From assembly GCF_020171345.1 (NCBI RefSeq), contig NZ_JAIUZM010000001.1, positions 310,001-374,000 of the forward strand: a DNA stretch of 64,000 nucleotides. Reading direction: 5' to 3'. Every line of letters begins with the position of its first letter. Positions within the stretch are counted from its first letter, which is position 1. The stretch is from Microbulbifer agarilyticus. GTDB taxonomy: Bacteria; Pseudomonadota; Gammaproteobacteria; Pseudomonadales; Cellvibrionaceae. Below the pieces are notes generated by a model that was not told the origin of the DNA, did not search any database, and saw nothing but the letters and a program-made list of their open reading frames with translations. This document shows, piece after piece, positions 53,029 to 60,958 of this stretch. The translations under genes and the position numbers were made by a program.

Positions 53029-55806
53029 ATGGACAAAACCCGTCTTTCTCGGGCAATCAAGGGCGCAATCGCAGCTGCAGCCGTCGCATCCAGCTTTTCT
53101 ACCGTTTCGTTTGCTCAGGATGCTCAGGCGCAGGTTGAGGAAATTGTTGTAACCGGTTCTCGCATTCAACGTGCGACGGATGCCAATAGTGCCACGCCCA
53201 TCACCGTATTCGATGCGGCTGCACTGGAGCAGTCGGGCCAGACAACGCTGGAAGATTTCCTGCAAAACATTCCATCCATGACAGGTGGTCAGCTGGGCTC
53301 CTCCGTGAACAACGGCAGTGCCGGCCTTTCAACCGTGTCACTGCGCGGTTTGGGCTCCAACCGCACGCTCATTTTGATGAACGGTCGCAGGCTCAGCTCA
53401 TCCGCCGGCGCTACCGGCGTGGTGGACCTTAACACCATCCCCGTTTCGATTATTGAACGCGTGGAAATTCTGCGCGACGGTGCATCGACCATTTACGGTT
53501 CCGATGCCATCGCGGGTGTTATCAACATCATCACCAAAAGAGGTTTTGAAGGGGCGGAACTCTCGGCGGAGTACGGTTCTTCCACCCATGGCGATGGTGA
53601 CGAATATCTGGCGGCAATGACCCTGGGTGCCTCCAATGATAAAGGGCACGTAATGGTCAACGCGCAGTACACCAAGCGCGAAAGAATCGGCCAGGGTGAT
53701 CGCCGCTTCTCCGATTGCCCACGGCGTGAAATTGGCGGTGACGTGCTTTGCGGCGGCAGCTCGACAACCACGCCCGCCCGCTTCTCACCCACTGCGAACT
53801 CTGATCAGCTGATTGTAGATCCGGTTACCGGCCTGGTGCGCGACTTCAATGCCGCCACCGATGCCTATAATTTCGCCGACGCCAGCTATCTGGTGACCCC
53901 GCAAGAAGTTGCATCCATGTATGGCTACGGCACCTACGAGCTGTACGACTGGAAAGACTTCACCGACGTCAACGCGTTTACCGAACTTTCGTTTGTAAAC
54001 CGGCGCTCAGACCAGTTAATGGCTGCAGAGGGCACCTTCTGGGGCCCCCTGGTACCCGTTAGCAACCCCTACAATCCAATCGGTGAACCAGTAAATATTG
54101 GTCGTCGCCTGGAAGAAACGGGCGGACGCGCATTCACTCAGGACCTAAATACCTGGCGTGGCGTTCTCGGCCTGGAAGGCGAATTCTGTAATGAGTGGAC
54201 CTGGGATCTTTCCTACAATTACGCGCGCTGGGTAGATGCGCAGATTGACCGCGGCCGCGGTAACACCGTGCGCTTCGAAAACCTGCTTGATCCGGACCTG
54301 TGTGCGGAAGACCCGGACTGTGCGGCCGCCGTTGGAGCGTCCGGTGAGGTCGCCTGGAACCCCTTTGCCGAAGGTACCCTCACCCCAGAAATGCAAAACT
54401 ATGCTCTGGTAACCAATTCACCGGTAGAGCGCTCCACCTTGCGCAGCTTGCAAGCGAACCTGGTAGGCGACTTCGGTGACTGGTCCCTTGCCAGTGAAGG
54501 GCCGGCCTGGGCAATAGGCTATGAGCATCGCGCCGAGCGCGTGGAAATTGTTGCGGACGGTGCCGCGCAAATCGGTCAGATCTACTTTGTCAGTGGTGAC
54601 TCTTGGGGTGGCAACTACAGCGTCGACGAGTTCTACGGGGAGGTGCGACTCCCTATCATGGACGGCGAACCCTGGGTCGAAGTCCTCGCGGTAGAGGCCT
54701 CCTTCCGCTATTCCGATTACAACACCATCGGTAGCGACACCACCTTCGGTGCAGTTCTCGAATATGCACCGCTCGACGAACTGCGCTTCCGCGGCACCTA
54801 CTCTGAGGGCTTCCGCGCGCCCGGTCTCGACGATCTGTTCCTGCCGCCAACGGTATCCGCAGAGTCCTATGCTGATCCGTGTAATGAATACGGTGCGGCA
54901 GATAATCCCAATGTCCGGGCTAACTGTGCTGCAGACGGCATTGCACCTGGCACCACCATTTCGTCCACTCAGGCAACCGGCCTGTTCGGTGGTAACCCAG
55001 ATCTGGCAGCGGAGAAATCCGATAGCTGGACATTCGGTATCGTGTGGACCCCGTCCTGGACCGATGACATGGGCTTCACGCTGGACTACTTTGACATCAG
55101 CATTGACGACGCCATTGGGACCCTGACCACCGACACTATCGTCCAGGGCTGTTACGAGAGCCCCAACTTCAGCTCACCCTTGTGTGACCTGATCACCGGA
55201 GCAAGAGCAGTGGGTATCAGCCCATCGGCAGACGCGCCAACACGGCGCGCTTCCGACCTGACCATCGCCGGTCAGCTATTGAACAGCCAGAACGTGGCCA
55301 CCTTTGAAACCTCTGGTGTGGACCTCGGCTTCGATTACAGCGTGCCCGTAGGCCCGGGTGTGGTAACCGTGAATGCCACCGCCACCTACCTGCACGAGTG
55401 GAAATACCGCGGCAGCTCAGAAGATCCCACCATCGATCTGGCGGGCTACTTCTACGCCGACCCGGTAACCACCGCCATCGTGGCCTTCCCAGAGTGGAAG
55501 TTCTACGGCACCGTAGGTTACGAGCTGGATTGCTGGAGCGCCTTCACTACCATACGCATGGTGGGTGAAGTGGACGACTTCGACCCGTCTCCGCGCGATC
55601 TGGCCACCCAGATTGATAATACCTGGTACCAGGATGTGAACTTCAACTACTTCCAGTGGGAAGGCGTCACCATCACCGGCGGTATCCGCAACCTTTGGAA
55701 CCAACAGCCTCCCTATGTCACCAACTATGATGACATGAACACCCTGATGAGAAGCTACGACACCGTCGGTCGTTACTTCTACGGCGGTATTACCCTGCAG
55801 TTCTAA
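53029..55806 (+). CDS. TonB-dependent receptor, no STN domain
   Basis: 925 residues from the ATG at 53029, preceded by AGGAGAGG; the longer frame from 52960 is rejected. Signal peptide to about residue 29 (VSFAQ). TonB box region EEIVVTGSRI, plug with TLEDFLQNIPSMTGGQLGSSVNNGSAG, TVSLRGLGSNRTLILMNGRRL and RVEILRDGASTIYGSDAIAGVINIIT. The 22-strand barrel ends YDTVGRYFYGGITLQF. Cysteine pairs occur in extracellular loops (DPDLCAEDPDC, CYESPNFSSPLC). It belongs to the large Cellvibrionales and Xanthomonas type that take up peptides or glycans. A terminator follows 20 bp after the stop. Confidence 0.93.
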   Translation: MDKTRLSRAIKGAIAAAAVASSFSTVSFAQDAQAQVEEIVVTGSRIQRATDANSATPITVFDAAALEQSGQTTLEDFLQNIPSMTGGQLGSSVNNGSAGLSTVSLRGLGSNRTLILMNGRRLSSSAGATGVVDLNTIPVSIIERVEILRDGASTIYGSDAIAGVINIITKRGFEGAELSAEYGSSTHGDGDEYLAAMTLGASNDKGHVMVNAQYTKRERIGQGDRRFSDCPRREIGGDVLCGGSSTTTPARFSPTANSDQLIVDPVTGLVRDFNAATDAYNFADASYLVTPQEVASMYGYGTYELYDWKDFTDVNAFTELSFVNRRSDQLMAAEGTFWGPLVPVSNPYNPIGEPVNIGRRLEETGGRAFTQDLNTWRGVLGLEGEFCNEWTWDLSYNYARWVDAQIDRGRGNTVRFENLLDPDLCAEDPDCAAAVGASGEVAWNPFAEGTLTPEMQNYALVTNSPVERSTLRSLQANLVGDFGDWSLASEGPAWAIGYEHRAERVEIVADGAAQIGQIYFVSGDSWGGNYSVDEFYGEVRLPIMDGEPWVEVLAVEASFRYSDYNTIGSDTTFGAVLEYAPLDELRFRGTYSEGFRAPGLDDLFLPPTVSAESYADPCNEYGAADNPNVRANCAADGIAPGTTISSTQATGLFGGNPDLAAEKSDSWTFGIVWTPSWTDDMGFTLDYFDISIDDAIGTLTTDTIVQGCYESPNFSSPLCDLITGARAVGISPSADAPTRRASDLTIAGQLLNSQNVATFETSGVDLGFDYSVPVGPGVVTVNATATYLHEWKYRGSSEDPTIDLAGYFYADPVTTAIVAFPEWKFYGTVGYELDCWSAFTTIRMVGEVDDFDPSPRDLATQIDNTWYQDVNFNYFQWEGVTITGGIRNLWNQQPPYVTNYDDMNTLMRSYDTVGRYFYGGITLQF

Positions 55807-55825
55807 GGCTCTAGCCTCTCCTCCA

Positions 55826-55853
55826 AGCCCCGCCCTCATGGCGGGGCTTTTTT
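55826..55853 (+). terminator. Intrinsic terminator after the second receptor
   Basis: AGCCCCGCC and GGCGGGGCT form a 9-bp GC-rich stem with loop CTCAT, followed by six T. It separates the second and third receptor genes into different units. Confidence 0.92.
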
Positions 55854-56083
55854 ATGCCCAACAGGCACACCAACCCAAATTTCGCTCTGCCCACCTCAAA
55901 CCTGACAACTGTCTAACCTGTCAAAACGACACTTTCAAAATTTTTATATTTTTTTTTGAGGGAACTTATACCTCATCCGTTAAATACACGTTGGGAAGGA
56001 AATGACCACTTGGGGGTAGTCGTTTCCGCACACGCCAAATCTGGCAAACAAACATAAATCCAACGATCAAGAGAGGATTTACA

Positions 56084-58690
56084 ATGAAAAAGAACCTCCT
56101 GTCCGTAGCAGTAACTGCTGCGATCATGGTTCCAGCCTTGCCTGTATTCGCACAAGAAGATCCGGCCCTGGTAGAAGAGGTAGTGGTTACTGGTTCCCGC
56201 ATTAAGCGCGAGACCCTGAACACCGCTGGCCAAACTGTTACTATTGACCGCTCTGACATCGACGTAACTGGCAACATGTCCGTTGCAGATGTACTGCGTG
56301 AAACATCCCTGAACACCTTGGGCTCTTTCAGTGAGCGCTCCGGTAGCTCCGCTCAGTCCAACGCAACCGTAAACCTGCGTGGCGCCGGCTCTGACCGTAC
56401 CCTGGTACTGATCAACGGCCGTCGTGTTACTGGCTCCCCGTCTCTGGGCGGCGGCGGCTCCGTTAACCTGAACATGATCCCGATGGACGCGGTTGAGCGA
56501 ATTGAGATCCTGGCTGATGGCGCCTCCTCTACCTACGGCTCCGACGCGGTAGCGGGTGTTGTTAACCTGATCATGCGCAAAAACTTTGAGGGTGTATCCT
56601 TCAAGTCCCGTATGGGCCGCCCATCTCAGGAAGGTGGCGATGAGCAAGGCATGAGCTTTGTATTCGGTGCAACTGGCGACCGTGTATCCGTAACCTCCGC
56701 ATTTGAATTCAATTCCCGCGACGAGATCTACGATCGCGACCGCGACTACACTTCTGCCCGCTGGGCCGACGAAAATGGTGATGGTTTCATCGACATCTCC
56801 ACTGAGACCGTTGGTGTAAGCCGTTACGCTCGCGGCATCTGGGATCCGGTTAACGAGACCTGGGCAGCTCCGGGCACCACCTGGAACGCAGAAACCGGCC
56901 TGTGGGAAGGCTCCAACTGTGAAGCCATCGGTGAAGGTTTCATCGACGCTCAGTACAAAGGCGGTAACGTTTGTGGTTACGCCTACGGCCTGATCTCCGC
57001 GAACCGCGCATCCCTGGAGCGTGCAAACAGCTTCACCAGCGCTGAATTCGACATTGATGGCAACTGGAAAGCCTACACCGACGTTCTGTTCTCCCGTGTA
57101 GAATCTTTCGGTCGCTACGCTCCTCCCGCGGCAAACTTCAGCCCGATGCCGGCTGATCACCCGGACAACCCTACTGGTGTAGACACCTACGCCACCTGGC
57201 GCTGGGACCGTATCGGGCCACGTGACAACACCGTAGAAGACCTGATGATGGACGGCACCTTCGGTTTTAACGGCCAGATCAATGACAACGTATCTCTGGA
57301 AGTTTACGGGCAATACGGCAAGTACATCTCTACCGGAATTGGCAGCAACTACCTGAGCTACGGTGGCCTCGCCATCAACAACGAATGGTACGGCGACCTG
57401 ATCATGGACAGCGAAGAAGCTGTTGATCGTCTGCGCGCAACCACCGTTACCGATGAAGAGATGAACACCCGCAAGCTGTTTGCTGGTTCCCAGATCGACT
57501 TCATGGAGCTTTCCGGCGGCACCGCATCTGCATACGTAGGTGCTGAGCACATGGAAATCAACTACACCTCCATCGTTGACGCCCAGTCCGAAGCTGGCTG
57601 GATCGGTGGCAGTGCCGGTAACAGCGCAGCGGGCGGCCGTAAGCTGAGCGCTCTGTTCACTGAATTCCTGCTTCCGGTAACCGACCAGATCGAAGTTAAC
57701 CTGGCCGCGCGCTACGACGATTACGACGATTTCGGCAGCGCTACCTCTCCGAAAGTTGGCGTCAACTACAGCCCGATTGACACCCTGACCCTGAAAGCTT
57801 CTTGGGGACAAGGCTTCAAGGCTCCGGCTCTGTCCGACCTGTACGGCGTGACCTCCTTCTCTGCGGAAGATGCAACTGACTACGTTTACTGTGCGGCTAA
57901 CGGCATCTCAACTGCTAACTGTGTTGAAGAGCAGTACAACACTTACTACGGTTCCAACCCGGAACTGGAAGCAGAAGAGTCCGAAGCATTCACCTTTGGC
58001 GCGGTATATGATGTTACCGACACCATCACTGTGGGTGTTGACTACTTCAACCTGACAGTTGACAACGTAATTCAGGTTGTTGGCGCTCAGGACATGATCT
58101 TCGCCGAGCTGGCTGGCTTGCCGAATACTGTTGCTCGACTGGGCAACGGCGAGATCGATGAAATCCGCGCTGGTACCGTGAACGGACCTGGTTTCGAACT
58201 GCAATCTCTGGACTTCAACGCCAAAGGTTCTTTCGACACCAATTATGGTAACTTCGGTTTCAACGTTCTGTTCAGCCACCTCCTCGAATATAGCCAGCAG
58301 GCTTACTTCGGTGCGGCGGTTCAGGACCACGCTGGTTGGAACCTCTACCCTGAGTGGAAAGGTACCGTTGGCCTGACCTGGAATATGGGCAACCACAGCG
58401 TCGACTGGTACTCTGCTTACACCGGCGTGCACGCTGCTGAGAACACCATTAATAACGACGGCTCCCTGCTGCCGCCTCTGCGTGCAGAAGGCGAACTGGA
58501 CAGCTGGCTGATTCACAACGTAGCTTATAACTACACCTTCAACGATGACCACAACGTACGCTTCGGCATCCGTAACGTCATGGATGAAGATCCGGTGTTC
58601 GACAAGAACGGTGAGTTCTCTCGTGACCACTACGACCTGTACAACAACTTCGGTCGTGTATACTTCGCTGAGTACTCCATCGACCTGTAA
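56084..58690 (+). CDS. TonB-dependent receptor, probably highly expressed
   Basis: 868 residues, start preceded by GAGAGGA. Signal peptide MKKNLLSVAVTAAIMVPALPVFA. TonB-box-like EEVVVTGSRIKRE, plug with SVADVLRETSLNTLGSFSERSG, TVNLRGAGSDRTLVLINGRRV and RIEILADGASSTYGSDAVAGVVNLIM. The barrel ends FGRVYFAEYSIDL. Codon use is unlike the neighbours: a strong preference for CGT, GTA, AAC, TTC and CTG typical of very abundant proteins. It has its own 230-bp AT-rich leader after a terminator and ends in a terminator, so it is a single-gene unit. Substrate unknown. Confidence 0.93.
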   Translation: MKKNLLSVAVTAAIMVPALPVFAQEDPALVEEVVVTGSRIKRETLNTAGQTVTIDRSDIDVTGNMSVADVLRETSLNTLGSFSERSGSSAQSNATVNLRGAGSDRTLVLINGRRVTGSPSLGGGGSVNLNMIPMDAVERIEILADGASSTYGSDAVAGVVNLIMRKNFEGVSFKSRMGRPSQEGGDEQGMSFVFGATGDRVSVTSAFEFNSRDEIYDRDRDYTSARWADENGDGFIDISTETVGVSRYARGIWDPVNETWAAPGTTWNAETGLWEGSNCEAIGEGFIDAQYKGGNVCGYAYGLISANRASLERANSFTSAEFDIDGNWKAYTDVLFSRVESFGRYAPPAANFSPMPADHPDNPTGVDTYATWRWDRIGPRDNTVEDLMMDGTFGFNGQINDNVSLEVYGQYGKYISTGIGSNYLSYGGLAINNEWYGDLIMDSEEAVDRLRATTVTDEEMNTRKLFAGSQIDFMELSGGTASAYVGAEHMEINYTSIVDAQSEAGWIGGSAGNSAAGGRKLSALFTEFLLPVTDQIEVNLAARYDDYDDFGSATSPKVGVNYSPIDTLTLKASWGQGFKAPALSDLYGVTSFSAEDATDYVYCAANGISTANCVEEQYNTYYGSNPELEAEESEAFTFGAVYDVTDTITVGVDYFNLTVDNVIQVVGAQDMIFAELAGLPNTVARLGNGEIDEIRAGTVNGPGFELQSLDFNAKGSFDTNYGNFGFNVLFSHLLEYSQQAYFGAAVQDHAGWNLYPEWKGTVGLTWNMGNHSVDWYSAYTGVHAAENTINNDGSLLPPLRAEGELDSWLIHNVAYNYTFNDDHNVRFGIRNVMDEDPVFDKNGEFSRDHYDLYNNFGRVYFAEYSIDL

Positions 58691-58732
58691 TAGCAACATG
58701 AGTTGATTATTCAACTCGTTGTTGACAGGATA

Positions 58733-58758
58733 GGGCCTCCATTTGGAGGCCCTTTTTT
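58733..58758 (+). terminator. Intrinsic terminator whose 3' arm doubles as a ribosome-binding site
   Basis: GGGCCTCC and GGAGGCCC pair around ATTT, followed by six T, a canonical terminator for the receptor. The GGAGG of the 3' arm lies 9 bases ahead of the ATG of the next gene, at standard Shine-Dalgarno distance, and the T tract directly abuts that ATG. Confidence 0.9.
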
Positions 58759-59736
58759 ATGAACACTGCAGATGCTTGGTCAGATTTCTGGAAACAAGGT
58801 TTTCCCACATCGTTTGCAAGCGATCTTCCCGAAAGCTATCAAGGGGAAATCGGCAGCTTTTGGATAGAAGCGGCGAGTAAGCTGAATAAAAAAGCAAAAA
58901 TTTTAGATTTAGCCACCGGCAATGGTGCGCTAGCTCTGCTTTTCGCCAGATTCAGTCAAAAAAAACACATGGATTTTGAAATACACGCTATCGATAGCGC
59001 AGCGATTTCACCGGCGGAAAATAACAAGACCCCCTCCCTCACCCCACTTTACTCATCGATTAACTTCCACTCAAACTCAAGTATTGAGGACTTTGGATTT
59101 GATACGCCGGGCTCAATAGATCTAATTTCTTCACAGTTCGGTATAGAGTACTCAGACTTCACACGATCCATTTCAAATGCAGCGAGTCAACTCAAACCTG
59201 ATGGAGAATTCAGAGCCATCTGCCACTACACTGAGTCAGAGACATTTGAAAACTGCATTGAAGACCAGTCAGCGTATAACCTCGCTATCGACACCCTTCA
59301 AATCCACGACCTAATTTCTAACTTTTTAAAGTCAATTGGTTCCATCGACTCTCTGAGTGCACTTGAAAAAGAAATCCTCATAGTAAGTAATCAGGAAAAG
59401 CTGAATGCTTTAATGAGTTCGATTAATGTACTGCGAGAAAAATATCCCAACTCTGCGGTCACAGCCTACTTCGTAAACAATGTAAATTCATTTTTTTCAT
59501 CGCGCCTTGTGTCCACGGCTCAAGAGAAAGCGAACTTTTCCTCATCACTCGATACAGGCGCTAGAATGGGAAGGGTGCGAATAAACGATCAAATAAATGC
59601 CACTCTGTCTCCAGAATTAGTACAACGCTACGAACGTGCGATATCTGATAGCGGCCTTACTCTATCAAACAGCTCAAAATTTTTAGATGGGGAGAAGATT
59701 ATTGGCTGGTGCTTCTGTGCTAATAAACCTACCTAA
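58759..59736 (+). CDS. SAM-dependent methyltransferase-like protein
   Basis: 325 residues with a class I methyltransferase core. Motif I is ILDLATGNGALALLFARF (about 49-66), the acidic residue after strand 2 is in EIHAIDSA, and motif IV region is IDLISSQFGIEYSD, with motif VI in KPDGEFRAICHY. The remainder (about 150-325) is helical and unrecognised. The gene is AT-rich with Ser/Asn/Lys bias, unlike both receptors around it, which suggests later acquisition. Its only ribosome-binding site is the arm of the upstream terminator. Substrate unknown. Confidence 0.82.
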   Translation: MNTADAWSDFWKQGFPTSFASDLPESYQGEIGSFWIEAASKLNKKAKILDLATGNGALALLFARFSQKKHMDFEIHAIDSAAISPAENNKTPSLTPLYSSINFHSNSSIEDFGFDTPGSIDLISSQFGIEYSDFTRSISNAASQLKPDGEFRAICHYTESETFENCIEDQSAYNLAIDTLQIHDLISNFLKSIGSIDSLSALEKEILIVSNQEKLNALMSSINVLREKYPNSAVTAYFVNNVNSFFSSRLVSTAQEKANFSSSLDTGARMGRVRINDQINATLSPELVQRYERAISDSGLTLSNSSKFLDGEKIIGWCFCANKPT

Positions 59737-59851
59737 TTACCTTAACTCGTATATTTAGGCTTTCAACTGCTATAAATTACTTACTTTGTCAGTACCATAA
59801 ACGCCACAAATGTGTACGGTTGACGAACATCATTAACCAAGAGAGCTTCCG

Positions 59852-60436
59852 TTGGATACACTTACAGCCTTTTTGACTCTTCTCTTTGTAATGGATCCAC
59901 TGGGCAATATCCCAGTATTCCTCGCCGCACTGAAGAACGTACCGCCAAAGCGCCAGCTTTACGTCATTATGCGTGAGCTGATCTTCGCACTAATCGTTTT
60001 ACTGGTGTTCCTGTACGCCGGACGCTTTGTACTTGCGTGGCTTGGCTTGTCGCAGGAGGCGATTCGTATCGCAGGCGCGATCATCCTGTTCCTGATTGCC
60101 ATACGGATGGTGTTCCCGATCGAGGGCGGCATTATGGGTGAGCGACTGGAAGGAGAGCCATTCTTTGTACCGCTGGCAGTGCCCCTGGTCGCAGGCCCCT
60201 CCACCATGGCAATTTTGATGCTTATGACAAATAGTGAGGGCGAGCAACTATGGGATTGGACTCTCGCACTGCTCGGCGCCTGGGGGGTATCGGCAGTTAT
60301 CCTGTTGGCTTCGTCGCCTCTGGCTAAACTTTTGGGTAATCGAGGACTTATTGCCGTGGAAAGACTGATGGGGATGGTACTGGTAATGCTCGCCGTTCAG
60401 CTGTTCCTCGATGGTATAAAACAAAGCCTCAATTGA
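59852..60436 (+). CDS. MarC-family integral membrane protein
   Basis: 194 residues from a TTG at 59852 (DTLTAFLTLLFVMDPLGNIPVFLAAL). The VMDPLGNIPVF motif is diagnostic for MarC/UPF0056. Six hydrophobic helices are visible, among them LIFALIVLLVFLYAGRFVLAWLG, IRIAGAIILFLIAIRMVF and LMGMVLVMLAVQLFLDGI. PLAVPLVAGPSTMAILMLM is the repeated family motif. Once thought to affect antibiotic resistance, the family has no firmly established function. Confidence 0.93.
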   Translation: MDTLTAFLTLLFVMDPLGNIPVFLAALKNVPPKRQLYVIMRELIFALIVLLVFLYAGRFVLAWLGLSQEAIRIAGAIILFLIAIRMVFPIEGGIMGERLEGEPFFVPLAVPLVAGPSTMAILMLMTNSEGEQLWDWTLALLGAWGVSAVILLASSPLAKLLGNRGLIAVERLMGMVLVMLAVQLFLDGIKQSLN

Positions 60437-60958
60437 TCCGTTTGAATTCTGGGCGCGGAAATCGCGTCCAGCGCACCTTCCTGTAACCTGCGTCGCCTAT
60501 TACCAACCCTCCTCCTTCCTGTATTGCACCAGACGCAATTCCAGGCACTCACCGCGAAAACCCTTTCTACCAGTCGTTATCACTGCACACTCCCATGCTT
60601 GTAGAACTTAACTCCAGCATACGAAAGCAAATCACGAGAAAGGTCAAAAAACCAACACAACAAATGATTGATCACTATTTAATCACCGAACCTCTTTTTG
60701 GCGATAGCCATTCTCATCCTAATTTTCATAGAACTTTAATAATTTCTAACAACAATGGTCAAAATATAAGGATAAGAACACTTCTCGAAGAACGCTTTTT
60801 ATCCAATATGAGCATTCATCGAACAAAATGAGTTAATGGGGACAGATACGCAAATGTCAGGTTAGTTCCATAAAATATTTTTGTCCTTTAAAGTCAGCTC
60901 GCACTCGATATAGAGCAAACAGATAAAAGTGCCTCTGAAAACATAAAAGGACACATCT
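60437..60958. other. Long AT-rich region upstream of the last receptor
   Basis: 522 bp. A 78-codon open frame at 60595-60831 is AT-rich, has no recognisable domain, and lacks a convincing ribosome-binding site; it may be a remnant of an acquired gene. The segment 60840-60958 is the leader of the next receptor, with AAAGGACAC ahead of its start. No terminator is seen after the MarC gene. Confidence 0.5.
60595..60831 (+). CDS. Doubtful small ORF
   Basis: 78 residues (LVELNSSIRKQITRKVKK to LSNMSIHRTK), AT-rich, basic, with no signal peptide or known motif. It stands alone between the MarC gene and a receptor. Coding status is uncertain; a gene fragment is the likeliest alternative. Confidence 0.25.
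   Translation: MLVELNSSIRKQITRKVKKPTQQMIDHYLITEPLFGDSHSHPNFHRTLIISNNNGQNIRIRTLLEERFLSNMSIHRTK

Noticed and set aside
55973-57811. 612-codon open frame on the minus strand
   Set aside because: It is antisense to the receptor at 56084, has no start context or domain, and is Val/Gly-rich as expected from the complement of strongly biased codons.
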